A DNA stretch of 63,076 nucleotides from Cladobotryum mycophilum (taxonomy: Eukaryota > Ascomycota > Sordariomycetes > Hypocreales > Hypocreaceae). Position numbers and translations under genes: made by a program. The stretch is from assembly GCA_036429605.1 (NCBI GenBank), contig JAVFKD010000011.1:1-63076 (forward strand). Reading direction: 5' to 3'. The notes below the pieces were generated by a model, which saw nothing but the letters and a program-made list of their open reading frames with translations, did no database searches and was not told the origin of the DNA. Positions 23,427 through 36,155 of this stretch are shown one piece after another; position 1 is the stretch's first letter, and every line of letters starts with the position of its first letter.

Positions 23427-25294
23427 ACGTAATCCATAAGCGAGCGGACTATATAAGCGAGCGAACCACCCTTTATAACAATATTTACCTTTATATCTAT
23501 ATATTAAATTCCTTTATAATCTTTTATAGCAGAACCTTTAAATGAAAGTAAAATACTACTTACTCTTTAAGCTTTTAAATAAGACCTGAATTTAAGTCTT
23601 AGAGCTATAGCTAAGATCTATAATATTAATCGTATAATAATTCTTTAGCGTTATACTAGTATATCTTCGTGATATAATATAATTACTAATTTAATGAATC
23701 TTATAAAATTAAAAGAAAAGGCTATAATTAAGTATATAATTAATTTATCTATGCGATTATTTTTACTTAGATTATTTAATATTAAAGAAATAGCTAATTA
23801 TCTATTGTATGTATATGATATGCTATTAGTTAATAAAAATTAAATATTAAACTTTATTAAACATTAGTTAAAGCTTTATATATACTAGGCTTATAAATAT
23901 AATTATTAAAGAGTTAAATATAAAAATTTAAAGCTTATTAGCAATTAGTTTACTTTTATATAGAATATAAAAGCTAAATATAGGGTTTTTAATAATAATT
24001 TTTATAACTTTAATAAGACTGGCTTTATAATAGGTATTATTTTTCTAGGTATAGTCGTTATGATTTTAAAAGGTTTTATAAAGGCTAAATTATTTTAGTC
24101 TAGTAATTAAAAGTAGGTAATTATAATTTAAGGCGTTAATATAATAGGTTAAGTAATACTATTATTTATTATTTTTATTATATAATATTATTTTAAGAAT
24201 TAGTATTAAGAGTATAATCTTTTAGTAGATTAGTGTATTATAATAATAAAAAATAGTTAGACTATTAATAAGATTAGTTTAGATTAGATTAAGTATTTTA
24301 ATTATTATATAGTTTCTTATATAAAAAGAATCTATCGAATACTTATTCTTGATGGCTATAAGAGCTATTACTTAATAGTATTTAAGCTTTATTATAAGGA
24401 GTATAAGATTATTATAGTCTATATACCTTTTTATTCCTTATATTTGCTTTAACTATTAGATATTGGTTGTTTTAGGCTATTAAAATAAGTATATAGTTAA
24501 TAAATTAAGAAGCTAATGTATATATATATTATATATATTAATAAGCTTAACTTCTTTTATGCCTTTTGTATAGTGTTTTTTACTATAATTAATAAGAAGA
24601 ATATTAAAAAAGGCTTTTTAGGATCTAGTTTATTATTATTTAATTTATAGAGTATTCTTTTAAAGCTTTATATAGAATTATAAATATCAATACCTTTAGA
24701 AATACTGATTAGGCCTATATAGCCTTAGGTCTTAAAAACACTAAAAAATACACATAAGGCTAATTTATAATTAAAGTATATAAAAAATTATATTACTGTT
24801 TACTAAAATAACTTTTTAACTATAATATTAAATATAATTAACTAATTTATAAAAAAAGTAATAGTAATAATATATTAAATAATACTTTTACGTATAAAAG
24901 TCTAAGACCTTTATATAGTAAATAAGGCTATAAGTAAGCGCCATAAAGCAAAAAAAGTATATATATAACTTAGAGGTACTTTTACTATTAAAAAAAGATA
25001 GATTAATTAGATTAAAGGGATATAATATATAGATAGAGTAAGAAAAGCAGCGAGGAGGGTCTCATACAAAGGCTACGTGTTATAGTAAGTGCAGCAAGAC
25101 AGGCTATAATATACGAACTTATAAAAAAATATAATAAAATAAAAAAAATAATTTTTATTTTATTATTAATATAATAATTATTTAGTATTTTTTTAATATA
25201 GGTATAAAAGAAAAGGGCTGTAGGAAGGTGGTTTTATTCTGATCTGAATGAGTGGTCCGCTCGCTTATGTGGTCTGCTCGCTTGTGGATTACGT
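23427..25294 (+). mobile_element. Fot1/pogo-type DNA transposon, RIP-degraded
   Basis: The element is 1868 bp, with inverted termini beginning ACGTAATCCA and an internal repeat AAGCGAGCGGAC present twice in each end (about 45 bp matched with a few transitions), flanked by a TA duplication (23425-23426 and 25295-25296). On the + strand near 24330-24480 the translation still shows remnants of a pogo-family DDE domain: LILDGYKSYY, then IPFYSLYLL, then LDIGCF, corresponding to the conserved LDGHxSH, PHSSHLLQPLD and VGCF blocks of Fot1-like transposases. Stops throughout make it inactive. It interrupts a copy of the subtelomeric unit, so it inserted after that unit arrived. Confidence 0.88.
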
Positions 25295-26749
25295 TAGTTA
25301 TAATAAATTAAATTAATCCTGTTTAAGTTATTATATATATTTAAATTAATTTTATTTAAGCTATTAAATATACTCGAGTCGATCTTATTAAAGCTAATTA
25401 TAATTAGTTATATTACCTAGGGCTTTACTATAATTATACTTCTAATTAATAGCTTATATAGGTATTATTAAAAGTAGGTCTAGTTCTATAGATAATATTA
25501 GTATAACATTAGGTTATTATAAGTTTTTAGCTTATAATAATTAAAGCCTATTATTACTCTTTAAAAAATTACTTTAGCTTCTATAAAACTTTTTAAAACT
25601 AAATAATTTAACTAATGGTTTTTTTATAGTTTAATTTAATTAATGTAATATTAATTTTTATATTAGTTTTATTAATATATTTTTAGAAATCTTTTAAAAT
25701 TAATTACATAATAATAAAAAAGGTTTTAAGTAGGTTTTTCTTATTTAAAATAAATAAATATATACTATTTAATAAACTACTTAAATTCCTAGTATATAAT
25801 TTCTTATTATTCTTTTCATAAGGATTCTTTAAGATTTACTTATAACTATTAACCTATTCTTATATAAACAAACCCTTAGCCTTAATAACTTTAGTAACAT
25901 AGACTAAATTAAGCTTTTTAATATTTAAATCTATAGACTAAATTAGGCTTTTTAATATTTAAATCTATAGAATTAAATACTATAGGGTATTTAATATAAA
26001 AGGTGAGTCTGGGATAAGCTGGTCTTTTAATCTTTTAATTAGTTTTCTTTTCTAATAAGCTATAATAACCTGACCTTATACTTATATTATCCATAGAACT
26101 AGACCTACTTTTAATAATACTTATATAAGCTATTAATTAGAATATAATTATAAAGAACACTAAATAATATAATTAATTATAAAATTAACTTAAATAAAAT
26201 TAATTTAAGTATATATAATAGTTTAAATAAAACTAATTTAATTTATTATAACTATTAAATTATTAGTTTATTTTTATTAAAATAAAACCTTATATTTATT
26301 TAAATTATAATAAACTTAATTATTATATATATAAATTTATATTTTTTTTAATATATTTAATTAATTATTAATATAATTATATATTTTATTTTATAATTTA
26401 ATAAATTATAATAGAATATATTAAAGAAAAGGATTATATATATATAAATTATATATAGGGTTTCTTAAACATAACTCACACTAATAGCTCTAACACCTTA
26501 GCATAGACCTTACTTTCGAAGGGGACCTCTGTATTTACTATAACATTCGAGAGAAAACACATTGTCATGTTGTGAAGTTATAAATAACTACCTTTATAAT
26601 AATTAGAACAACCGAGCACGTTTAACCCTTTAATTCTATAAAATAATATTCAGGGACTCTTATAGATAAAAGGCTACCCTGTATATTGAATCCAGATGAC
26701 AATGGCACAGTGGCTTTTTTAAGCACACGAATGACTGCTTGGCCATCAC
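25295..26749. repeat. RIP-saturated island, right part, with opposed subtelomeric units
   Basis: The right half of the interrupted unit continues from 25297 (CTCGAGTCGATCTTATTAAA is still visible near 25374). From about 26000 to 26340 the same family appears in opposite orientation, so 25300-25525 and 26045-26335 form a decayed inverted repeat around a core of about 500 bp. A short direct repeat, AGACTAAATTA..CTTTTTAATATTTAAATCTATAG, occurs near 25910 and 25930. Normal composition resumes near 26470. Confidence 0.7.
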
Positions 26750-27928
26750 TTACATTGGCTGATTGAGCTCCAGAGATTTGGTGACTAAGATCGTCCACTC
26801 CAGTGTTAGGATCAGGCAGATTGAGAATGTCACCAACAAGGATACTGTAGCAATCTTAGCTGAGAGGATTGTCAAACTGTGCCAACCGTCCAGCGTAAAG
26901 GTAGACCAAACATCTGCAATGGTGGCATATCCTCGACCGCCCATGGGGATGGGTTTCACCTTGCCGTGATAAGAGCGGTCGAAGGGAACAATGGTGTCAT
27001 ATTCGATCGGTAAAAGCGAGGCTTGAATCCGGACCAAGGCAACCTTTGCAGGGATCACAATGAAGATGGACCCAAACGTGGAAAAAATAATAACAAAAAC
27101 AACTTTGGCGTAAAAAACAGCACCGCCCCACGCCAAATTCTGACTAAAGGCATATGTGTTATCGGGTGTAAAGAGTCTTAATTCAGGCCATTCGATTCCA
27201 AGCCAGGACGATAGCAGGTTCGGAAGCCATCGAGCTGCTTCGTTAGCAGCCCAGGAGAGAATGACTGTTTTCCAAATGGCCTCAAATGTCCGCGAGAAAG
27301 GAGGGAGGCGGCGAAAGAACAAGAGCGACGACATCTGAGACCGGGAAATAATGACGTGAACCCAAGCAGTGCTAAATTGCACCAGCACAAGAGAAGCGAA
27401 TAGCGAAGCGATGGCGCTAAAGTACGGTCCGAGGGGTTCTTTGAAGAAAAGGGCAATGATTCGACTCAGCCCCTCGTGGACAAAGGCAAACAGAAAGCCG
27501 CGAAAATTGGCCATGAAGCCCCCATGTTTTCGAAGCAAATCATTAATGCTACGTAGTGACGATGTAAGGATATATTTCTGGCTATGCGCAGATGTCGACC
27601 TGGTAAGGCGGGATGGCTCGAGGTTATCGAGTGTGAGGGGTTCGTATTCGGGGGTTTCTCATCTTCGACAATGGCGAGAACGGGGTAGATTTGAGATAGG
27701 GTGTAGTTGACCTGTGGAGGTGGAATTGATTCTCAGAAACACAATATTCCATGATGAAGTTGGGAGGGGCAAACGTACTAGAATAATTATTGGCACGAAG
27801 AAGACAACATCCAACAACCAAATGAGACGCGTCCATGAGGGGGCTTCATAGACGAGATGCTTGTTGCCCTCGTTTGGGTAAAGAGTCCATTGTAGCCTGA
27901 TACGGGCAAATTCTGAACCGGTAGACAT
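26750..27928 (-). CDS. Multi-pass membrane protein, unknown function (one -1 frameshift)
   Basis: Two exons (27928-27779 and 27711-26750; intron 27778-27712 with GTACGT donor and CAG acceptor) give 370 residues if one base is restored at the G5 run 27650-27654. Without it exon 2 stops early; with it the text EDEKPPEYEPLTLDNLEPSR joins smoothly to the long downstream frame. About six hydrophobic segments are visible: near residues 36-51, a weak one at 52-66, then near 130-150, 155-180, 265-300 and 340-365. The soluble part carries PFDRSYHGKVKPIPMGG. I recognise the general look of a conserved fungal hypothetical membrane protein but cannot assign a function or transported substrate. Start is the first ATG in frame, followed by a polar N-terminus. 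Confidence 0.75.
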
Positions 27929-28214
27929 GACTGTGTCAAGCTAGATTGGAGGGGTTTTTAGCAAATGCACGTAAATTAATGCAAGACACGAGTGCAAAAT
28001 GCAGAGTCAGATCAGAGGGCGAGACATCCATTATATTAGTGATTGTTGGTTGCTGACAGCCACCCATTAACGAACTGTGTACATTGAAGGGCGTCGGCAT
28101 CTGGCCCCTGCGATCTAGCTCCTGACGGATTCATGTACTCCGTAGTTCTTTTAAGACACAAGCCCAATATATTTTAAGCGAGCCCACTGTCTTGGTCAGT
28201 GTATTGGCTCTTTA

Positions 28215-31113
28215 GGGAGCCCATAGGTGCGCGGGATCCCGCGCATTTAAAATTACACGGGTCCCGCGTAAATTATATTAGCATAGAGGCCCTAGCCAAT
28301 CAGAGCCACGGATTTCATTCGGATCAGAATGAACTTAATGTATCGCAGGCTGGCTTTTTTTATGCCTTTAGTAAATATATAATCTAGATTTTTTTTTATA
28401 GCTATAGCCTAGTTATTATTTCTCGATGATACTCTCTCTCTAGAGCTAAAATATGATTCCTGTAATATATTATTTTAGGCTATTAATGCTTAGGCAGTAA
28501 GTCATAGTTATATATTTACTATAGGCAAATTAACCAAAGAAAAAAACAGTAAACAGACTATTACATATAGCTACGATCGATTTCGCCAAGCCTCTAGCCT
28601 ATCTAGAAAGTATAATCGGAAAATATTAACCCGTTTAACCGGTTACTAATTCTTAATATATACTAAAAAGTCTTTTAATAATATAATCTAGAGTATATAC
28701 TATCGCCTAGATAAACGCTTCTCAATATATAATCACCTACTAAGCTTATACTTATTTACTTATCTAGCTTATTGCAAGCTAGGCGTTCAAGAAGGTACAG
28801 AACTTTAAAAGCTAGTAATTATAGGTATTACTTTAAAAGATATTTAGACTTATATACATTAAAAGTAAAATAATAATCTAATAATATAGTAAGATATTTA
28901 TAATCGTATTACTAATATAAGATAAAAGATATACAAAGGGTAAAGTATAATTTATACTCTTATTAATTAATTAGATAATAAAAGGTTCTAGAATTAAATA
29001 AAACTTAATAAAAATAGCCAGATAATAGTTATTTTATTTATTTATCCTAATTTATTATAGTATCTTTAAATATACCTAGACTTACTATTATTAAACTATA
29101 TCTATAAGACTAATAAATATTAGATATTGCTTTTTAATATTATTAATATTAATACTTACTAGCAATCCTTTTATATTATATTTATATTCTTAAACAATAA
29201 GTAAAAAAAATTATATCTAAGTATTAGATTAACTTCGATCTATATATAAAGTTTATAGTACTAGGCTTTTATTTATAATACTTATAGATTAATATCTTAT
29301 ATATATAAATACTATTATAACAGTATTTCCTTTAATATAATTATTATTTTACTTTTAGTATATAAATAAAACTATTGTTTAATATTGTTTTTTTATTTTT
29401 ACTATACAAGAGTGTTTATTTGCTATTATACAAGAGGAAATAATAGTAATTAAGGCATTAGGGTCTAAAAACTAGGATGCCTTTTATTAGTTTTAGCATT
29501 TAATTATTAGCTCATTAACAGAGGTAGTCTTTACTAAGCATATCTAATAGTTTAAACAGTAATATCTTCTAGATTATATTAAAGAAATTATATATATTAA
29601 GAATACCTGGCTTCAGCTATATAAAAAAAGCTTATTAAGGCTTAGGTAAACCAGTACATATACTTTAGTAATATAATTATATCTTATATTAAAGACATTT
29701 ATATACTTTTTAAGTCTTATCTAAAGAGATCTATATTAAATCTCTTCAAGGCTTAAAAAGCAATAAGATATATATTACTTAATTAGTTATTAAAGCTATA
29801 ATCTAATTAGACTAAATAATAAATTTAAGTACCAATTAAACTCTTAAATAAGCTATACTCTACTATATATAGCTAGGTTTTATATAAGGTATTATAAAAG
29901 GTTAAAAAATAACAAAAGCTTCTATAAAAAATAAATCCGCCTCTCTCGCCTATCTATACTAGGCTTTTTATACAATCATTTAGTTTACCCTGCCTTTATT
30001 AAATAAACTTCTTATAAAAATAAAAACAGATTCTTTTACTATTATACTTTCACTTATATTAGTACCTCTAATACCCTAGGTAACCATTATATCTATTAAA
30101 GCCTTAAAGGCTTAAGTCTACCCGATTATTAAAAAAATCTAATATTCTATAATCAAATACCCTACAAGAACTAAACGCTTTTAAATACATTAAGCAATAA
30201 AAAAAACCCTTTTAGTATAGTAAATACTATCAAATTAAACATATAAGATCTTCTTAAGTATGCCTATTATAGCATTAAAAGCTTCTAGCCTTATCTATTC
30301 AAGAAGTAATATAGCTAATAGTAACAATAATAATAGAGCTAATAGTATAGCCAATGGCAGTAATAATAGTAAAGCTAACAGTAATAATACTAGTATAGCT
30401 AATAATAGTAATAGTACTAGAGCTAATAATAGTAATAATACTAGAGCTAAAGCGGCTAGAATAGCTATGGTTTAATATACCTAAAGCTATATACTAATAG
30501 TATATTACTGTATAAGGGGCTTAGTATAAGAAACAGCCTGCTAGAAGTAAGATAAACCAGTTATATTATAAGACTATAGGACTACCGTAGTAATATCCTA
30601 AAGTAATATATAATTAATACTTAAATTATAAGCAAATAGGTCAGCGCTATAAAACAAATCGGCCTATAAAAGACTAGACAAAGGAAAAGATAATAGCTTA
30701 TATAAATTAATTAAATACAAAAGATCAGCGTATAAAGGCTACTATTACACAAAGGCTAGTAGATAATCCAGCTAAAAGTAACAGACACAGGATAACACAG
30801 ATTTAACAGCAGGCTAAAGAAAATAATAAAAAGCAGGAGATATTATACAATTCAAGTACTATAGTTACTATATCTAGCCGTTAATTATCTTATAAAAAGA
30901 ATTATAAAATAAGATTATTAGTAATAAAATTATTATAAAAGTAAAAGTTATTGTAATAGGAGGCCTTTTATAATCCGTAGATTAAGGGATTAAGTTCATT
31001 CTGATCCGAATGAAATCCGCGGCTCTGATTGGCTAGGGCCTCTGTGCTGACATAATTTGCGCGGGACCCGTGTAATTTTAAATGCGCGGGATCCCGCGCA
31101 CCTATGGGCTCCC
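28215..31113. mobile_element. 2.9-kb TIR transposon, Mutator-like by ends, RIP-degraded
   Basis: Inverted termini of about 120 bp begin GGGAGCCCATAGG and contain a perfect 16-bp palindrome GCGCGGGATCCCGCGC. The element is flanked by the 9-bp direct repeat GGCTCTTTA at 28206-28214 and 31114-31122. Long inverted repeats plus a 9-bp target duplication are the signature of Mutator-like elements rather than Tc1/mariner (TA) or hAT (8 bp). The interior is AT-rich with stops in all frames, and no transposase motif can be read reliably; a 71-residue frame at 30260-30475 made of Asn/Ser/Ala repeats is a decayed low-complexity stretch. The two ends differ at a few positions, mostly transitions. Confidence 0.85.
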
Positions 31114-31122
31114 GGCTCTTTA

Positions 31123-31576
31123 TATTCTGCAAATGACGACAATCGTTTTTATGAACTCCACTGAGATTCATATCTCTCGCTTTACAGGCGACATGTTTCC
31201 TAGGATAGCTGTAAGATGCGACTGAGATAAACACCTCTTGGATTGCAATTGATCGATTAAATCGTTGGTAGCGTCTTAGCGAGGGCACGATTAAGGGTAA
31301 GGCAGGATATACTCGTTCATTTGCGGCCTACTAGCGACTTTTATGTCTACTAATAGGACTACTACCCAGCGTATGCTATGCTCAGCCAAAGTCGTTTATC
31401 CATTAGTGTATTAAAAACTACCAAGAATCTTAGGCATAATCTTTCTGTTGCAGCAATCTGTGATGCCTAGAATGTACTAATGGTCAACACTTATTTGCAG
31501 TTACCACCACGGTGTAAGATCATACGGTCCTTGCCTGGCCACCTCCTAGTATCGCTCAATTAAAGAAGCACTCCAT
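31123..31576. other. Intergenic, nothing seen
   Basis: Unique sequence between the transposon and the transcription-factor remnant. No frame longer than about 40 codons has coding character. Confidence 0.5.
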
Positions 31577-32425
31577 TCACAGAGTGTCTACACTAGCCAT
31601 CTCTCCAATATTAGACGTATCAGAATCCTTAAGAGAGGCAACCGCCATGTATGCGTGTGTTGAGGTGAGAGGCACCTTATCAGTGATACAATTGGGTTCT
31701 AAATTCAGAGTCTCGGCTCTGAAAGAGGGGCACTGTTGTGCAATTTCTACAAAGTTTAGTGCCTGAGGAATACTCTTATCCGCAGTACGTAAGGGAGATG
31801 AAGATTCAGTTTCATACAATAGTATCGTATTAACTCTTGCTTCGGACATTTCGTGTGGCTCGGGAGAGGGTTGGGAGCGTAGTCGGCTCGCCCGAGTCGC
31901 CGCCTGGTCTGTGATTTGCGTCCTGTCGTGTATAGATAATGCCTGGGACCGAAACTCTTCAATGTGTGCCCAACGATGATCTAGTTGGACATCGGGGTCG
32001 TTTTTCCAGTAATTATAGCTCTCATCGACCGCTTGCCACGAGATTACCGTACACTCCCCTGACGGTGTCATACACAGGTTGAGAAGAAGGTAGGCCAACG
32101 CATCCCACTCGACGTATGTCTGAAATAACCAGAGCCATTTCTGGCCTTTACCAGAGTGGCGCAAGGCGCATGCATATTGTAGGATCTCTTGACAAGCTTT
32201 CCTGTAGTTTGCTCCAATGGGTAGCCCCTGCTTTTGGTCCCATCGTGGTTTGCAAACAGCCAGCTTCAACTTGACCAGGATCAAGCGAGTCCCGGTAGCC
32301 GTAATAAAATCCATGGGAATATCCATGTCGCAGTGCGACAAGTATTGTGCGTCGTTGCAAATTACACCGCCTGCCCCTCTCGGCCGAAAATCTCCACTTT
32401 TAACCGCGCGCTGCTTTAGCGATTT
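31577..32425 (-). pseudogene. C-terminal part of a fungal Zn2Cys6-type transcription factor
   Basis: One open frame of about 282 codons begins right after a good 3' splice site (TTATAG, 32428-32426) and ends at a stop at 31577. It carries NDAQYLSHCDMDIPMDF and then a helical stretch including KLKLAVCKPRW, ACALRHSGKGQKWLWLFQTY, WDALAYLLLNLC and WQAVDESYNYWKND. These match the distal half of the fungal transcription factor regulatory domain, where a W..AYLL..L pattern is typical, followed by a Ser-rich tail. No zinc cluster (CxxCRxxKxKC) is found in the 900 bp upstream, so the DNA-binding half is missing. It is either a truncated relic or the last exon of a gene whose earlier exons were lost. 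Confidence 0.6.
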
Positions 32426-33330
32426 CTATAAGACCGCCGCCCCCCTTCCCTACGAGTCTTGACTGTTTCTCCATTCCCTTCTTCCACTTCTAATGCCCCT
32501 CCATGTGTCTGTCCTGGCTGGCTAGTCCATTGATCGCGCCAGCGCCGGCATCGCTCAGCCTCTTCTCTGCCGCATTTGCCTTCGCATAACCCTCGCCCTC
32601 AAACTTGTACCGCGTTTTCAGTAAGTTCTTGCGCTTGTAACTCTCCCCCTATGCGTCCGTTATCTAGATTACTGATATTTGGTGCAGTAGCATTGACAGC
32701 ATGGAAAAGAGCAGCTCTCTCTCTCTTCTAGGAGACCAACTACGCTGTAACCGACAATTCTCTACCGAACACGCCAGCCAGCGCCGCCCTACCTGTGATC
32801 TGCGACGAGCGGCCTTGGTCAAGCCCCGATGACGTGTCCTCAAGCGCCATTCAAAGCGTCTGTTGCGTCTTGCTATCACCTGCCCGGGTGTTCACGGAAG
32901 GCGCATGACAACGCATGATATGCGGATCGCTGATGAGCAAAAGTGCCGCCGATGATGGCCCACGACCTGCGACCTGATATCCATCGCGAGCAGATTGATT
33001 CGCTGGCTCGGAAAGATGTGCCGCGTCGTGTTACATGCCCGCAGCAGTTTCTCGAGTCTAGACCAACGGCTTCTCCGGCGATGGTCACATGTATTCCCAG
33101 AATCACCTCATGGCGACCAATTGCTTTCGCTCTTTAGGCGTAGGAGTCAATGCGCGGAGGATTGTATTTGCGCAGTTTGCACAGCCGTCAAGCAAGTCCA
33201 GGGGAAAGGGGAATCATCCGGTTAACGGCGGTCAAAGACCTGTTATCGTCCAGGTCGCAATTGGCCATGTGCGCAATGTTTGACGTCACTCGAGCAACCA
33301 GCCTGGTGCGTACCTATCAATGGTTCTGGG
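32426..33330. other. Intergenic, one weak minus-strand frame
   Basis: No gene is firm. On the minus strand at about 32640-32495 a short frame reads YKRKNLLKTRYKFEGEGYAK and continues with NAAEKRLSDAGAGAINGLAS before a TAG, which has coding-like composition, but no start, no partner exon and no clear family. The rest has open frames on both strands of equal and low quality. Confidence 0.35.
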
Positions 33331-33337
33331 TATAAAA
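33331..33337 (+). promoter_or_regulatory. TATA box of the chromodomain-like gene
   Basis: TATAAAA lies 98 bp upstream of the chosen ATG at 33435, in a GGG..GGG context, a normal spacing for a fungal TATA promoter. Confidence 0.6.
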
Positions 33338-33434
33338 GGGTTGGTTGATGCCGTTAAACGTCAGGATCATTAGTTTTCAATCATCCACAATCTTCTCAAC
33401 TATTCTCTTTTTCATATCATTTCGCGGCTACAAG

Positions 33435-34931
33435 ATGTCTCTTCCAGGATCACCTACACGTCACCTGCCCCCTATCCGAAGCGGGTTTTCGGGGGTCATT
33501 GGTGGCTGGTCATATCTCGTCGATCCATCTGCCCCAAGTATCAATTCAGAGGGCTACGGGACCAGGTTTGCTGAACCTCGTTTGCCAAGCCTCATGATCC
33601 AATCGTCAAAACCCCCACCGGTGGACGTTCCTTCGGAAGCCTTCAAGGCCTCCCCGCCGGATGGTTCTTATTGTCAAACTATCCCTGAACTTGACCCTGG
33701 GAGACCTTCTCATCCCATTGAGCCTCGCGGTCATAAGAGGCCTCTGCCAGAATCGCAAACAAACGACGCACTGCCTCGAGAGAGCGGAACACTTCAAGTA
33801 CATGGCGGATTCGTGCATACTACAGGCCAGCCTGTCTTGTACGCTAGGTCGAAGCGTCGTAGGGCCGAATCACCCAAACCCTCCAGTCCCTCTCATCGCC
33901 AACGCTTTGCGACCCATCCTCCAGCGAGTCGACCAATGGAAACCTCAGTTTCTTTCCAGGCCAACCAACCCATTTCCGAACCTAACTCTAGAGAATCTGT
34001 CGTTCACTCCAGCGCAGTAGCTGAGCGCCCGGAGACTCGACCCGACGGTGCTCTCCCGGATAGTCAGAACAATGCCAACCAAGGACTCTTGGACAAGCTC
34101 ATGAGCTATGACTGCGACAAGATACCAAGCAACAACTCGTCTGAACAAGGTAATACAGTGTTGTCTATCTCACAATATGGTTATACGCCACTGACGGATA
34201 ATACCAGGGAACCCAACGCCCCCTACATCCGAAAACCAGAATGGTGAAATTAATATGCCTGCCAGGCCAGTCGTAACCAGCGAGCAGCTCGGGGACATTT
34301 TACCAGGTAAAGATGATTTGACTCGTCGATGTAAGCCACCCTTACCTGCTTTGCATTACTGTATACATCGTTAACCGCCTTTCCCTCAGCAATTGAGAGC
34401 CCCCTCCCCGCGTGCGAAGGCCGCCTGGCTAACCCTGAACCGGTCGTCATTCCCCAGCAGCGGAAACAATGCCAGACTACGCGGGAGCGAGCGCAACCAC
34501 GTAGAAGTCAGCGGTTGTCGACGGTACAGCGACAGACCCGACCAGTCGACAGCCTGCCGCAGCAGATGCCGAACAAAAATCGGACACTCCCGCCACGGTC
34601 TAATGTGCCACAGAAGCGGTTTGTGTCGATAAGCAATCGTGCTGAATACGAGATCGAGAATTTGGCCGACGTGCGCATGATCAACGGTCAAGTGGAATTT
34701 CAGGTTATCTGGTTGGCAACCTGGGTAACCATTGACGATCTTCGGGGAGCCCGGATCCTGAATGACGCCGAACGTCTTCAGGAGGAGAACGCCGAACGCT
34801 TGGAGAGAGAGAAGGCTGAATATCTGCGCGAGAATGAGGCTGAGGAGAAGGCTGATCAGTTGCGGGAGGGGAGGGCTGACCCATCGTGGCCGAAGAAAGC
34901 TCGGCAGAGCAAGGTTCGTCGCTTGCAATAG
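33435..34931 (+). CDS. Chromodomain-like protein with C-terminal coiled coil
   Basis: Three exons: 33435-34149, 34208-34306 and 34390-34931, with introns 34150-34207 (58 bp, GTAATA..CAG, CTGAC branch) and 34307-34389 (83 bp, GTAAAG..CAG). All phases fit and give 451 residues. Residues 1-270 are Pro/Ser-rich and probably disordered, with an RSKRRR basic cluster near 140 that could be a nuclear signal. Near residue 350-390 a segment reads RAEYEIENLADVRMINGQVE then FQVIWLATWVTIDDL. Its order, YEVE..L..R...G..EF.V.W...TW....L, resembles a chromodomain, with the region between W and TW shortened. A charged coiled coil of ERLEREKAEYLREN type follows. A nuclear, chromatin-related role is inference. 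No indel is needed in this gene. Confidence 0.72.
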
Positions 34932-35276
34932 AAGGGAGGCTGGTAAGGCCTGAGAAGTGGATGGCCTTGAGGTTCTGGCGCAAATGGATGGCGAAGACAA
35001 TGAGCTGTATTTCTTCATTTATAATACGATCCCATACCATTCCCACAGAGGGCTTATTTCTTGGTGTTGTTGTATGTGTAGAAAATCAGCCGGCTACTGG
35101 TGAAATCGTGGGATGCCAACTTGAGTGACCATTTACGAGGCGTAACACATCTTTGGCAGTGATTGGATGATGAGAACTCTGCAGTAAGCAAGGCATTCTT
35201 GATGCGATAATCTAATTACCAATAGTAATCATATAACTACTATCCCGTCCAAATCTTAATCCGAATTATTCTCTAA
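34932..35276. other. Intergenic between convergent genes
   Basis: No coding feature; contains the 3' flanks of the chromodomain-like gene and of the small minus-strand gene. Confidence 0.5.
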
Positions 35277-35651
35277 CTAAACCTCTCTCCAAATCCAAAT
35301 CATCCAAATCTTGATAGAATCGTCCATCTCTTTCAAATCAAGGAAAGAAAGAGTTTGGTCATAAAGGTTATAAACAACCCCCAAGATTGGCCACTTGTAC
35401 AACATGATGAACTCTTCACCAAGCTCGTGAAGAAGGGTGTCAAACAATTCAGGGTCACCATTGCGGCTAATGACCAGTTGCTCGAAGTGAGCTAGGTCTT
35501 GAGCTGAGGCATCTATATAATATATTAGAGCTACATCCCTAAGTTAGCAAACTAACGTACCAGGAGAGTTCGAATCCATGTTTTTTGGAGCAAGTAGCCA
35601 TCCTACTTCGGATACGACTGCCTTGATTATTTCCACTACTTCTGTTGACAT
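35277..35651 (-). CDS. Small protein of the VG-aromatic family, unknown function
   Basis: Two short exons, 35651-35561 and 35512-35277, with a 48-bp intron (GTACGT donor, TATATAG acceptor, phase 1), give 108 residues from ATG to TAG with no defect. Neither exon is long enough to stand out alone. The motif EVGWLLAP at residues 15-22 matches KVGYIIHP in the gene at 48326-49044 and KVGFVIAP in that at 54427-54761, and in all three a phase-1 intron follows 8-12 residues after the Pro. The remainder is acidic, with a helical amphipathic part (LFDTLLHELGEEFIMLY) and a Trp-rich C-terminus. No signal peptide is seen. The gene lies 1.36 kb upstream of the NWD receptor, divergently oriented. The function is unknown. 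Confidence 0.72.
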
Positions 35652-36155
35652 GGCGAATTGGTTTAATAATTTAATGATAAAAGGCTATTATGCTAACTCA
35701 CAAACTGTCTTGGGATAGAATAAATAATGCATTTATTCTTGACTACTCTGTATTATATATTACAATATTTACCACTACCACACCCCGTCATCCCTCCGCT
35801 TATTCTACTACACAGCACGGTATTATTCCATTTCAGCCACTATCCATCCCATTTTACTCTTCCACTCTCCCAGTTCTTTTGCCATCCCACTTTGCCCCTA
35901 ATTTCACCTTACCATATTCACCGCTAGCCCCACCCCGGATTACAGCTCCATTTAGGTAAAGCTCCTTTTTAGGTATGGTGTGGTATTATCAACTTCCTCT
36001 CAGTCCTACAGTACCCTGTCAAAAGTCTCGCAACGCCCCCAGTGCGTCACTATCTCCTCAAGTGCGCAAAGGCTTCATTGTTGTATCTGCGTTGGGTCAG
36101 GGCCAATTAAAATGCGCAGAATGAAAGGTACAGTATTATCAGCAGATTAACGATT

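Noticed and set aside
30260..30475. 71-codon Asn/Ser/Ala-rich frame
   Set aside because: Low-complexity stretch inside the RIP-degraded transposon.
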